From NCBI RefSeq assembly GCF_900114535.1, contig NZ_FOTK01000029.1:17988-81987 (forward strand): DNA of 64,000 nucleotides, in the 5' to 3' direction. A program made the translations under genes and the position numbers. Source of the DNA: Methylobacterium pseudosasicola. GTDB lineage: Bacteria > Pseudomonadota > Alphaproteobacteria > Rhizobiales > Beijerinckiaceae. The notes under the pieces are model-generated. The model searched no databases and was not told where the DNA came from. It saw only the letters and a program-made list of their open reading frames with translations. The number at the start of each line of letters is the position of its first letter. The first letter of the stretch is position 1. Below are positions 32,274-40,713 of this stretch, one piece after another.

Positions 32274-33167
32274 ATGGATTCCCGCTCGAATTTCCACCGA
32301 CCGGTTGCTGTACCCCGTCTGGTGCGGCGGCCGCGCCGCGGGCTTCGCCTCGTGGCGGCCGCGCTGCTGCTGGCGTTCGGCGCCGCGCCGGCCCTCGCCC
32401 GGGTGAAGATCGGCGTAACCCCCGGATCCCTGGCCGATTCCGTCCAGGTCGCGGCGGCGGAGGCCAGGGCGCAGGGTCTCGTTGTCGAGGTGGTCGAATT
32501 CACTGACTGGACGACGCCCAATCTCGCCCTCGCCAACGGCGATCTCGACGTGAACTACTTCCAGCACCAGGCCTTCCTCGACAACGCCGTCAAGGAGACC
32601 GGCTTCCCGCTGAAGAGCGTCGCACTCGGCATCCTACCCAATATCGGCTTGTACTCGGAGAAGCATGCGAGCCTCGCCGCCCTGCCGGACGGCGCCGAGG
32701 TGGCGGTGGCGAACGATCCGGTGAACCAGGGCCGGGGGCTCGCGCTCCTCGAAACCGCAGGGCTCATCAAGCTCAAGGCCGGAATCGGCGCCAGGGCGAC
32801 CCTCGACGATATCGTAGCCAATCCAAAGAAACTGACCTTCGTCGAGATCGAGGGTCCGCAGCTGGTCCGCGCCCTCTCCGATGTCGATCTCGCGCAGGGC
32901 TATCCGGCCCATTACGTCAATGCCGGCCGCGCCGACATCGCCGGCAAGGCACTGATCTATTCCGGCATCGGCGACCTTTACTACGCCATCCGGTTCGTCA
33001 CCCGGGCCGACCGCGCCGACGATCCCGAGCTCGCGAAGTTCGTCGCGCTCTACCAGACCTTGCCGGCTGTCCGGGCGCGGATCGACGCTTCCTTCGCCCA
33101 CAACCCGAGCCTCTATTCCCTGCCCTGGCTGCCGCAGGCCGCCCCACTCCAGAGTTCCGCCCGATGA
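32274..33167 (+). CDS. MetQ/NlpA-family substrate-binding protein (first copy)
   Basis: A 297-residue periplasmic binding protein of the methionine (MUT) family. Signal region RGLRLVAAALLLAFGAAPALA precedes VKIGVTPGSLADSVQVAAAEARAQG; VEFTDWTTPNLALANGDLDVNYFQHQAFLDN and VANDPVNQGRGLALLETAGLIKL are the NlpA hallmarks. No lipobox cysteine follows the signal peptide, so it may be soluble or membrane-anchored by an uncleaved signal. It is the first of two tandem copies and overlaps the second in an ATGA. ATG 32274 is the likely start; its ribosome site is weak. Confidence 0.85.
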   Translation: MDSRSNFHRPVAVPRLVRRPRRGLRLVAAALLLAFGAAPALARVKIGVTPGSLADSVQVAAAEARAQGLVVEVVEFTDWTTPNLALANGDLDVNYFQHQAFLDNAVKETGFPLKSVALGILPNIGLYSEKHASLAALPDGAEVAVANDPVNQGRGLALLETAGLIKLKAGIGARATLDDIVANPKKLTFVEIEGPQLVRALSDVDLAQGYPAHYVNAGRADIAGKALIYSGIGDLYYAIRFVTRADRADDPELAKFVALYQTLPAVRARIDASFAHNPSLYSLPWLPQAAPLQSSAR

Positions 33168-33964
33168 AAGTCCTGAGTTTCTTTGCCGCCGCCATCCTGT
33201 CGCTCGGCGCGATGGCCGCCCGGGCGGAGACCCTCAAGGTCGGCGTGGTGCCGGGCGCCTATGCCGACGCGGTCAATGTCGCGGCGGCCGAGGCCAAGGC
33301 CCAGGGCATCGACGTGAAGGTCATCGAGTTCAGCGGCTGGACGACGCCGAACGTCGCGCTCGATGCGGGCGACATCGACCTGAACTTCTTTCAGCACCGC
33401 CCCTTCATGGAGAATGCCGAGAGGCAAAAAGGCTACACATTCGCGATCGTCGGGCTCGGGATCCTGCAGAACCTCGGGCTCTATTCCCTGAAGCACAAGA
33501 GCTTCGATGCGATCCCCGTGGGCGGCACGGTGGCGATCGCCAACGATCCGGTGAACCAGGGCCGCGGCCTGCTGCTGCTTCAGAGAGCCGGTCTGATCAA
33601 GCTGAAGGACAAGGTCGGCTTCCTCGGCACCCTCGACGACATCACCGAGAACCCGAAGAAGCTGAAATTCACCGAGGTCGAGGGTCCCCAGCTGGCGCGC
33701 ATCACCGGCGATGTCGATCTCGCCCAGGGCTATCCGCACTTCATCGTCGCCGCCGGCACTTTCGATCCGACCAGCGGCCTCATCTACACCGGTATCGAGG
33801 ACAAGCTCTTCGCGGTGAGCTTCGTCACTAAGGCGGCGCGCAAGGATGACCCGACCATCACCAAGTTCGTGCAGATCTTCCAGAATTCGGAAGCCGTGAA
33901 GCGGCAGATCCACAAATCCTTCGCCAACAGCGACAAGCTCTATCTCCTGGCGTGGCAGAACTGA
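33164..33964 (+). CDS. MetQ/NlpA-family substrate-binding protein (second copy)
   Basis: A 266-residue binding protein closely similar to the preceding gene product (shared WTTPN, NFFQHRPFMEN, IANDPVNQGRGLLLLQRAGLIKL, NPKKLKFTEVEGPQLAR). Signal peptide is MKVLSFFAAAILSLGAMAARA, again without a lipobox cysteine. Its start overlaps the first copy and its stop overlaps the metN start by one base (TGATG), so all four transport genes are translationally linked. Two receptors for one MetNI pump suggest two related ligands, for example methionine and another organosulfur compound. Confidence 0.88.
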   Translation: MKVLSFFAAAILSLGAMAARAETLKVGVVPGAYADAVNVAAAEAKAQGIDVKVIEFSGWTTPNVALDAGDIDLNFFQHRPFMENAERQKGYTFAIVGLGILQNLGLYSLKHKSFDAIPVGGTVAIANDPVNQGRGLLLLQRAGLIKLKDKVGFLGTLDDITENPKKLKFTEVEGPQLARITGDVDLAQGYPHFIVAAGTFDPTSGLIYTGIEDKLFAVSFVTKAARKDDPTITKFVQIFQNSEAVKRQIHKSFANSDKLYLLAWQN

Positions 33965-35106
33965 TGGCCGGCCTCGCTTTCGACAGCCTCCGCGACCCCG
34001 CCCGCTGGATCGCCCGGGACCGGCCCGGCGTCGCCGCCGCGCCCGCCCTGGCGCTGGCGAACGAGACCCGGATAGCGGGCACCGTGCGGTTCGAGGCGGT
34101 GTCCAAGACCTACCTGTCCGCCGCCGGCCCGGTGCAGGCTCTCGATTCTGTCGATCTCGACGTACCGGCGGGGGCGATCTTCGGCATCATCGGCCGCTCG
34201 GGGGCAGGCAAGTCGAGCCTGCTGCGCACGGTCAACCGGCTGGAGGAGCCGACATCCGGCCGCGTGCTGGTCGACGGCGAGCCGATCGAGGCGCTGGACA
34301 CGGAGGGGCTCGTGGCCCTGCGCCGGCGCGTCGGCATGATCTTCCAGCATTTCAACCTGCTCTCAGCCAAGACCGTGCGCGGGAACGTGGCGCTGCCGCT
34401 CAAGGCCGCCGGCCTGCCGAAGCCCGAGATCGCCGCGCGGGTCGATGAGGCGCTGCGCCTCGTCGGGCTCGAGGGCAAAGCGGACACCTATCCGTCGCGG
34501 CTCTCGGGTGGCCAGAAGCAGCGCGTGGGCATCGCCCGCGCCCTCGTCAGCCGTCCGGAAATCCTGCTCTGCGACGAGGCGACCTCGGCCCTCGACCCGG
34601 AAACGACGCTGACAATCCTGAACCTGTTGCGGGACATCAACCGGCGGCTCGGGATCACCATCATCCTGATCACCCATGAGATGAGCGTGATCCGGGAGAT
34701 CTGCAGCGATGTGGTCGTGCTGGAGACGGGGCGGGTGGTCGAGACCGGACCGGTATGGCGGGTATTCGGCGCGCCCGAACATCCCACCACCCGGGCGCTC
34801 CTCGAACCGCTGAGCCGCGGCCTGCCTGCGGATCTGGCCGCCCGGCTCCAGCCGCATCCCGCCCCGGGAACCGCGACGGTGCTGGCGATTACCTTCTCCG
34901 GGCAGGCCGCCCCCGACCTGTCGGCCCTGGTCGCGGTCGTCGGCGCACCGGTGCGGCTGCTCCAGGCCGGCATCGAGCGGATCCAGGGCCACGCGGTCGG
35001 CCGGATGCTGGTCGCCGTCGACGGTGCGGGGCCGGACGCGGAGGAGCGGCTGCGCGGGCTCGGAGGAACCATCGAGAGGATCGGGTATGTCGCCGCAGAT
35101 GATTGA
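33964..35106 (+). CDS. metN: Methionine-type ABC transporter ATP-binding protein
   Basis: A 380-residue ATPase with Walker A GRSGAGKSS (77-85), Q-loop MIFQHFNLLSAKTV, signature LSGGQKQR, Walker B ILLCDEATSALDPETT and a C-terminal NIL/ACT-like regulatory domain (ATVLAITFSGQAAPDLSALV to IERIGYVAADD) that in E. coli binds methionine to inhibit transport. An N-terminal extension of about 38 residues before the ATPase fold is unusual. It overlaps metI by 20 bases. In this setting the imported compound may be an organosulfur source other than methionine. Confidence 0.9.
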   Translation: MAGLAFDSLRDPARWIARDRPGVAAAPALALANETRIAGTVRFEAVSKTYLSAAGPVQALDSVDLDVPAGAIFGIIGRSGAGKSSLLRTVNRLEEPTSGRVLVDGEPIEALDTEGLVALRRRVGMIFQHFNLLSAKTVRGNVALPLKAAGLPKPEIAARVDEALRLVGLEGKADTYPSRLSGGQKQRVGIARALVSRPEILLCDEATSALDPETTLTILNLLRDINRRLGITIILITHEMSVIREICSDVVVLETGRVVETGPVWRVFGAPEHPTTRALLEPLSRGLPADLAARLQPHPAPGTATVLAITFSGQAAPDLSALVAVVGAPVRLLQAGIERIQGHAVGRMLVAVDGAGPDAEERLRGLGGTIERIGYVAADD

Positions 35107-35740
35107 CCGCCTCTGGCAGGCTTTCCTCGACACGCTGGTCATGGTCGGTGTCTCGGCCGGGATCGCGGTGCTCGCCGGCATCCCGCTCGCGCTGTTCCTG
35201 GTCACTTCGGAGCCCGGCGGCATCTTCCCGGCGCCGAAGGCCAACCGGGTGGTCGGGACGATCGTCAACGGCTTCCGGGCCGTGCCGTTCATCGTCCTGC
35301 TGGTGGCGCTGATCCCGTTCACCCGTCTGGTGACGGGCACCACCATCGGTGTCTGGGCGGCGATCGTCCCGCTCTCGGTCAGCGCGACGCCGTTCTTCGC
35401 CCGGATCGCCGAGGTCTCGCTCAGGGAAGTGGATGCCGGGCTGATCGAGGCGGCCCAATCCATCGGCTGCCGGCGCCGGCACATCCTGCTCCACGTGCTC
35501 CTGCCCGAGGCGCTGCCGGGGATCCTGGGCGGCTTCACGATCACGGTCGTCTCGATGATCGGCGCCTCCGCCATGGCCGGGGCGGTCGGCGCCGGCGGCC
35601 TCGGCGATGTCGCGATCCGGTACGGCTACCAGCGCTTCGACACCACCGTGATGGCGGCGGTGATCGCGGTGCTGATCGCGCTGGTCTGCCTGGTGCAATT
35701 CACGGGCGACTTCGCGGTGCGGCGCCTGCGTGCCCGCTGA
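35087..35740 (+). CDS. metI: Methionine-type ABC transporter permease
   Basis: A 217-residue permease with five membrane segments. N-terminus MSPQMIDRLWQAFLDTLVMVGVSAGIAVLAGIPLAL and the LFLVTSEPGGIFPAPKANRVVGTIVNGFRAVPFIVLLVALIPFTR stretch are MetI-specific; the coupling loop is EAAQSIGCRRRHILLHVLLPEALPGILGG. It starts inside metN (20-base overlap). Together with MetN and either binding protein it forms an importer in the inner membrane. Confidence 0.92.
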   Translation: MSPQMIDRLWQAFLDTLVMVGVSAGIAVLAGIPLALFLVTSEPGGIFPAPKANRVVGTIVNGFRAVPFIVLLVALIPFTRLVTGTTIGVWAAIVPLSVSATPFFARIAEVSLREVDAGLIEAAQSIGCRRRHILLHVLLPEALPGILGGFTITVVSMIGASAMAGAVGAGGLGDVAIRYGYQRFDTTVMAAVIAVLIALVCLVQFTGDFAVRRLRAR

Positions 35741-35786
35741 CGGTCCCGCATCCCGGCGACCTCTATCCGTTCGAGGTGATCCGACC

Positions 35787-37010
35787 ATGACTCTGGACCG
35801 TGCCGACGACCGGCGCCCGCTGCCCCCCACCCGACCGTACCGGATCCGCACCGACGCGGAGGCGATCGAAATCGCCCGGGCGGTTGCTGCCCGCTTTGCC
35901 GAGGGTGCCGCAGAGCGCGACCGCGACCGAATTCTGCCCTGGGCCGAGATCGAGGCGTTCACGGCGAGCGGCCTCGGCGGCATCACCGTGCCGCGGGCCT
36001 ATGGCGGCGCCGATGTCGCGCACGCGACGCTGGCCGAGGTGTTCGCCACCCTGGCCGCCGCCGACGGCTCGGCCGCGCAGATCCCGCAGAGCCAGTTCGG
36101 CGTGCTGGCGCTGGTGCGGGCGGCCGCGAGCCCCGAGCAACAGGCGCAGATCTACGGCGCGGTGCTGTCCGGCTACCGGATCGGAAATGCCGGGCCGTCC
36201 CGCAACGGCAAGGCGATCACCCAGGTGGAGACGCGGCTCGCGGAAGGGCCGGAGGGCAACCGCCTCAGCGGCACGCGCTTCTATTCCACCGGTGCTCTCT
36301 TCGCCCACTGGATCCCGACCCGTGCCGTGGCCTCCGATGGCCGGCCGCTCTTGGTCTGGACGCGCCGGGACGCCCCGGGCGTGCGGGTCGTGGACGATTG
36401 GCAGGGGTTCGGGCAGCGCACCACCGCGAGTGGCACGGTGGTGTTCGAGGACGCCCCGATCGAGGACAGCCTGACCATCGAGCTCGCGCCCCTGGCCGAG
36501 CGGCCGGCCCTGTTCGGCCCGGTCTCGCAGCTCGTGCAGGCGGCGATCGATGCCGGGATCGCCCGGGGGGCGACCGACGCCGCCCTGGACTTCGTGCGGA
36601 CCCGGACGCGGCCTTATCCCTTCACCGTCGAGACCATCACCGAGGATCCGCACATCCTTGGCGAGGTCGGGCGGTTGGAGGTTGATCTGCATGCCGCCGA
36701 GGAAGTCCTCGCCCGCGCCGGCCGGACGCTGGATCGCATCGCCGCCGCCCCGGTCACCGCTCAGAGCTCGGCCGAGGCGTCCGTCGCCGTCGCCGAGGCC
36801 AAGATCCTCACCACCGAGATCGCGCTCGAAGCTTCCGAGCGCCTGCTGGAACTTGCCGGCGCCTCGGCGACGCGCGAGAGCACCAATCTCGGCCGGTTCT
36901 GGCGCGACGCGCGGGTGCACACGCTGCACGATCCGGTGCGCTGGAAATACCACCTGCTCGGGGATTACACCCTCAACGGCGCGCTGCCCGCCCGGCACCA
37001 GTGGAACTGA
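35787..37010 (+). CDS. SfnB-family sulfur-acquisition flavoprotein (acyl-CoA dehydrogenase fold)
   Basis: A 407-residue flavin-dependent monooxygenase-type protein related to SfnB and DszC. Typical pieces are FTASGLGGITVPRAYGGADVAHATLAEVFATLAAADGSAAQIPQ, the middle beta-domain (GTRFYSTGALFAHWIPTRAVA), and the C-terminal ARVHTLHDPVRWKYHLLGDYTLNG, where HDPVRWK is the family hallmark. SfnB proteins are tied to use of dimethylsulfone and other organosulfur compounds. ATG 35787 follows an AGGTG by a normal distance. It begins 46 bp after metI and is followed after 5 bp by a second, interrupted copy. Confidence 0.85.
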   Translation: MTLDRADDRRPLPPTRPYRIRTDAEAIEIARAVAARFAEGAAERDRDRILPWAEIEAFTASGLGGITVPRAYGGADVAHATLAEVFATLAAADGSAAQIPQSQFGVLALVRAAASPEQQAQIYGAVLSGYRIGNAGPSRNGKAITQVETRLAEGPEGNRLSGTRFYSTGALFAHWIPTRAVASDGRPLLVWTRRDAPGVRVVDDWQGFGQRTTASGTVVFEDAPIEDSLTIELAPLAERPALFGPVSQLVQAAIDAGIARGATDAALDFVRTRTRPYPFTVETITEDPHILGEVGRLEVDLHAAEEVLARAGRTLDRIAAAPVTAQSSAEASVAVAEAKILTTEIALEASERLLELAGASATRESTNLGRFWRDARVHTLHDPVRWKYHLLGDYTLNGALPARHQWN

Positions 37011-37015
37011 GGGCC

Positions 37016-38254
37016 ATGCCGCTTCAGCCGCACGAATCCGCCTTCACCCGGCAGCCCGCGCCGCCCCGTCCGGTGCCGGTACTCGCTGACGATGCCGTCG
37101 CGCTTGCCGCCGCTCGGGCTCTGGCCGCCGAATTGGCCGAAGAGGCCGTCACGCGCGATCTCGACCGCCGGATGCCCTTCGCCGAGATCGAGCGCTTCAC
37201 CGAGACCGGCCTCTGGGCGATCACGGTGCCACGCGAATACGGCGGCGCCGGCGTGAACGCCGCCACGGTCGCGCAGGTGATCGCGATCATCGCGGCGGCG
37301 GACGGGTCGATCGGCCAGATCCCGCAAAACCATTTCTACGCCCTCGAAGTGCTCCGCAATGGCGGCACCGAGGCGCAGTAGCGTTATCTCTACGGGCGGG
37401 TCCTGGCCGGCGAGCGGTTCGGCAACGCGCTTGCCGAGATCGGCCAGCGGGACCACACCCGCCGGACGCGGCTCGTGCGCGATCCCTCCGGCTGGACCGT
37501 AGAGGGGCGCAAATATTACTGCACCGGCTCGCTGTTCGCCCACCGCATCCCCACGATGGTCAATGCCGAGGAGGAGGGCAGGGCGGTCGCCTATCTGGTG
37601 TTCATCCCCCGGGACGCCCCCGGCGTGACCCTGGTGGACGATTGGGACGGGTTCGGCCAGCGGATCACCGGCTCGGGCTCGATCGTGTTCGACCGGGTCC
37701 GGGTCGAGCCGGACTGGGTGGTTCCGTTCCAGGCCTCGATGGATCGCCCCACCGCCATCGGCCCGTTCGCGCAGATCCTGCATGCTGGGATCGATCTCGG
37801 CATCGGCCAGGGCGCCTTCGCGGCGACGCTGCCCTTCGTGCGGGACCGGGCCCGGCCCTGGATCGATTCCGGGGTTTCGCGGGCGCGCGAGGATCCCCTG
37901 ACCCTCCACGCCCTCGGCGACGTGCGGGTGCGCTTGGCCGCAGCCGACGCCCTGCTGGAGCGGGCCGGCCGCTTCGTCGATGCCGCGCAGGCCGAGCCCG
38001 ACGCGGACAGCGTCGCGGCGGCCTCCGTGGCGGTGGCCGAGGCCCGGGCTTCCAGTCACCGGGCCGGGCTGCTCGCCGCCAACAAGCTCTTCGAACTCGG
38101 CGGCACCTCCGCCACCGACCGAGCTCAGGCCCTGGACCGCTACTGGCGCAACGTCCGCACCCACACGCTGCACGATCCCGTGCGGTGGAAATACCACTGG
38201 ATCGGCGCCTACCACCTCGACGGCCGGCTGCCGCCCCGGCACGGAGCGCTCTGA
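37016..38254 (+). pseudogene. SfnB-family flavoprotein, second copy, interrupted by one in-frame TAG
   Basis: The frame from ATG 37016 to TGA 38254 would encode 412 residues aligned end to end with the previous gene product, including VPREYGGAGVNAATVAQVIAIIAAADGSIGQIPQNHFYALEVLRNGG before and VRTHTLHDPVRWKYHWIGAYHLDG at the end. Codon 122 (37379-37381) is TAG, in the context GAG GCG CAG TAG CGT TAT. There is no frameshift: both halves keep the same phase. A CAG-to-TAG change is the simplest origin. The C-terminal two thirds could be restarted at GTG 37475. Otherwise codon use is normal, so the lesion is recent, suppressed, or a sequencing error. Confidence 0.85.
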
Positions 38255-39636
38255 TGGCCGCCAGAAAGCAGATCCGGCTGAACGCGTTCAACATGAACTG
38301 CGTCGGCCACATCAATCACGGCCTGTGGACCCATCCGCGCGACCGCTCATCGGAATACAACACCCTCGGCTACTGGACCGATCAGGCGAAGCTCCTGGAG
38401 CGCGGCCTGTTCGACGGGCTGTTCATCGCTGACATCAGCGGCGTCTACGACATCTACGGCGGCGGCATCGACGTGACCGCCCGGGAGGCGGTGCAACTCC
38501 CGGTCAACGACCCGAGCCTGCTGGTGCCGGCCATGGCGGCGGTGACCGAGCATCTCGGCTTCGGGGTGACGGTGAACGTCCACACCGAGGCGCCCTACAC
38601 CTTCGCCCGGCGACTCTCGACCCTCGACCACCTGACCGGCGGCCGCATCGGCTGGAACATCGTCACCGGCTATCTCGACAGCGCCCATCGCGGCCAGAGC
38701 GGCGGCACCCTGCCAGCCCATGACCGGCGCTACGACTATGCCGACGAGTATCTCGAGGTCCTCTACAAGCTCTGGGAAGGCAGTTGGGACGACGCGGCCG
38801 TGCGCCGCGACCGGGAAGCCCGGGTGTTCAGCGATCCGGCGCATATCCGGCCGGTCTCGCATCACGGCGAGTTCTTCGAGGTCGAGGGCTATCACCTGTC
38901 CGAGCCGTCGGTGCAGCGGACCCCGGTCCTCTACCAGGCGGGCGCGTCGGGCCGCGGCCGGGCCTTCGCGGGGCGCCACGCCGAATGCGTGTTCATCTCC
39001 GCCCGCGACCGCGGCGCGGCCCGTGAGGCCGTTCGCGCCATTCGCGCCGAGGCGGTGTCGGCCGGGCGCCAGCCGGACGACATCAAGGTGTTCGTCGGCC
39101 TGGCGGTGATCCCCGGTCGCAGCCGGGCCGAGGCCGAGGAGAAGCGCGCCGAGTACCGGCGCTATGCCAACCCGGAGGCGGGCCTGGCGCATTTCTCCGC
39201 CTCGACGGGGATCGACTTCGCCCGTTACGGCCTCGACGACCCGATTCCCTACGCCCCCGGCAACGCCATCCAATCCGCCACCGCGGCCGCGGCTAAGCGC
39301 GGATTGACGAAGCGCGACCTCCTGGCTGAGCTGGAGCTCGGCGGCCGCTACGCGGTGCTGGCCGGCGACGCGGTGTCGATCGCCGACGAGCTCCAGGCCT
39401 GGGTGGAGGAGGGCGAGGTCGACGGGTTCAACCTCAGCCGCATCGTCGTGCCGGAGAGCTTTGCCGACTTCATCGACATCGTGATCCCGGAGCTGCAGGA
39501 CCGGGGGCTCTACAAGACCGCCTACGCGGATGGGTCGTACCGGCGGAAGCTGTTCGGGCAGGGCGACCGGCTGCCGGAACGCCATGCCGCCCAGGCGTTT
39601 CGCGGGCTGGCGGCCGGTCGAAAGCAGTCGGCCTGA
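38254..39636 (+). CDS. LLM-class FMN-dependent monooxygenase (NtaA/SnaA/DszA family), second
   Basis: A 460-residue FMNH2-dependent monooxygenase. Its opening RKQIRLNAFNMNCVGHINHGLWTHPRD is characteristic of the NtaA/DszA group; RRLSTLDHLTGGRIGWNIVTGYLDSA and DEYLEVLYKLWEGSW follow, then TPVLYQAGASGRGRAFAGRHAECVFIS. It is only distantly similar to the enzyme at 27.4 kb. Its ATG overlaps the stop of the interrupted SfnB copy by one base (TGATG), so polar effects of the amber codon on its expression are possible. Likely role: oxygenolytic cleavage of a C-S or S-oxide substrate imported by the MetNIQ-type system. Confidence 0.87.
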   Translation: MAARKQIRLNAFNMNCVGHINHGLWTHPRDRSSEYNTLGYWTDQAKLLERGLFDGLFIADISGVYDIYGGGIDVTAREAVQLPVNDPSLLVPAMAAVTEHLGFGVTVNVHTEAPYTFARRLSTLDHLTGGRIGWNIVTGYLDSAHRGQSGGTLPAHDRRYDYADEYLEVLYKLWEGSWDDAAVRRDREARVFSDPAHIRPVSHHGEFFEVEGYHLSEPSVQRTPVLYQAGASGRGRAFAGRHAECVFISARDRGAAREAVRAIRAEAVSAGRQPDDIKVFVGLAVIPGRSRAEAEEKRAEYRRYANPEAGLAHFSASTGIDFARYGLDDPIPYAPGNAIQSATAAAAKRGLTKRDLLAELELGGRYAVLAGDAVSIADELQAWVEEGEVDGFNLSRIVVPESFADFIDIVIPELQDRGLYKTAYADGSYRRKLFGQGDRLPERHAAQAFRGLAAGRKQSA

Positions 39637-39671
39637 TTTGCACCGACCGAAAGGCTGGCCGATCAGAAAAC

Positions 39672-39712
39672 AAAAAAGAAACCCGACCGCGCGTGAGCGC
39701 GACCGGGCTTCT
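39672..39712 (-). terminator. Rho-independent terminator for the DUF2076 gene
   Basis: Read on the minus strand, arms at 39712-39697 and 39692-39677 form a 16-pair stem (three G-U pairs) with a TCAC loop, followed by six T residues. It starts 21 bp after the stop codon of the DUF2076 gene. Nothing equivalent is seen on the plus strand for the monooxygenase. Confidence 0.85.
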
Positions 39713-39732
39713 GTTGGCGTGGTTGGGCGCGA

Positions 39733-40500
39733 TCAGGTCCAGTCGCTGTCGTCGCCGCCACCGAGATCGCCGCCGAAGTCACCGGACGGATCGCTGAAGC
39801 TGGCATCCTGGAAGTCGTTACCGCCACCGCTACCGCCGCCGTCGAGGGCGGAGCCGAGGTCTTGGTTGCCGCCGTCGCCGTAATAGTTGTTCACGACCGT
39901 CTCGCCGCCGCCGCCGAGGCCCGCCGCCGCGGCACTGCCGAGGCTCGAATGGCCGCCCGCGAAGGCATTCGACAGGGCGCTGCCGAGGAGCATGCCGCCG
40001 GCCGCGCCGGCCGCCATCGGGAGCGCAGTCGCCATGAAGCCGCCGCCCCGGGCCGGGGCCTGAGGCTGGCCGCCCCACGGACCACCCTGCTGCTGCGGCG
40101 GGTATCCCGGCTGCTGCTGTGGGTAGCCTTGCTGGGGATAACCCTGCGGGGCGCCACCGCCGCCGCCCCAGGGTTGGCCGGCCGGGCGCTGCTGCTGGCC
40201 GTAGCCGGGCTGCGGCTCCTGGCGCTGGCTGCCGCCGCCGAAGATGCTCGACAGGAAGCCGCCGCCACCGGAGGACTGGGCCGGCGCCGCCTGGCTGCGT
40301 GCCTGCTCGAGCTGCTGGTTCAGGCTCTTGATCGCCTCTTCCTGCACGTAGATCAGCTGCGCCATCGCGTAGGGGGCGTAGGGCTGCGTGCGGAGCTTGT
40401 CGGCGATGAAGCGCTCGGCCTCCGCGTCGCGGGGCTGGCTCTGGGCCTGCTCCAGGCGCTGGAAGATGCCGGAGATGACGTCGCGTTCTTCGCTATTCAT
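39733..40500 (-). CDS. DUF2076 domain-containing protein
   Basis: A 255-residue protein of the DUF2076 family: N-terminal helical segment MNSEERDVISGIFQRLEQAQSQPRDAEAERFIADKLRTQPYAPYAMAQLIYVQEEAI, then low-complexity Gly/Pro/Gln repeats (GYPQQGYPQQQPGYPPQQQ) and a hydrophobic glycine-rich segment (FMATALPMAAGAAGGMLLGSALSNAF), ending in a Gly/Asp tail. Such proteins are periplasmic-like or membrane-associated and of unknown function. ATG 40500 has a strong GGAGGAG ribosome site. It is flanked by terminators on both sides, so it is monocistronic. Confidence 0.88.
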   Translation of the reverse strand: MNSEERDVISGIFQRLEQAQSQPRDAEAERFIADKLRTQPYAPYAMAQLIYVQEEAIKSLNQQLEQARSQAAPAQSSGGGGFLSSIFGGGSQRQEPQPGYGQQQRPAGQPWGGGGGAPQGYPQQGYPQQQPGYPPQQQGGPWGGQPQAPARGGGFMATALPMAAGAAGGMLLGSALSNAFAGGHSSLGSAAAAGLGGGGETVVNNYYGDGGNQDLGSALDGGGSGGGNDFQDASFSDPSGDFGGDLGGGDDSDWT

Positions 40501-40635
40501 GGAGTTCTCCTCCTCGAGTCGTACCCGCGGGCTCGAACGCGCCGCACGGCCGCAGAGGACATGGGGGTGCGGTGACGCTTTGTCAGGGGAGGTTGCGAAA
40601 ACTTCATCCACGCCCAGGAGGTGAAACCAGGACGC

Positions 40636-40667
40636 GAAAAAGCCCGACCTCCCGGCCGGGCTTTTTC
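40636..40667. terminator. Bidirectional-looking terminator after the porin gene
   Basis: GAAAAAGCCCG (40636-40646) and CGGGCTTTTTC (40657-40667) are perfect 11-base inverted arms around a 10-base centre. Read on the minus strand it ends in a T-run 47 bp after the porin stop; the A-run on the other side gives it a terminator shape in both directions. Confidence 0.85.
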
Positions 40668-40713
40668 ATCCGTTGCGATCGGCTCGGCGCGGCTGGCGCG
40701 CCGAGCCCGGGTC

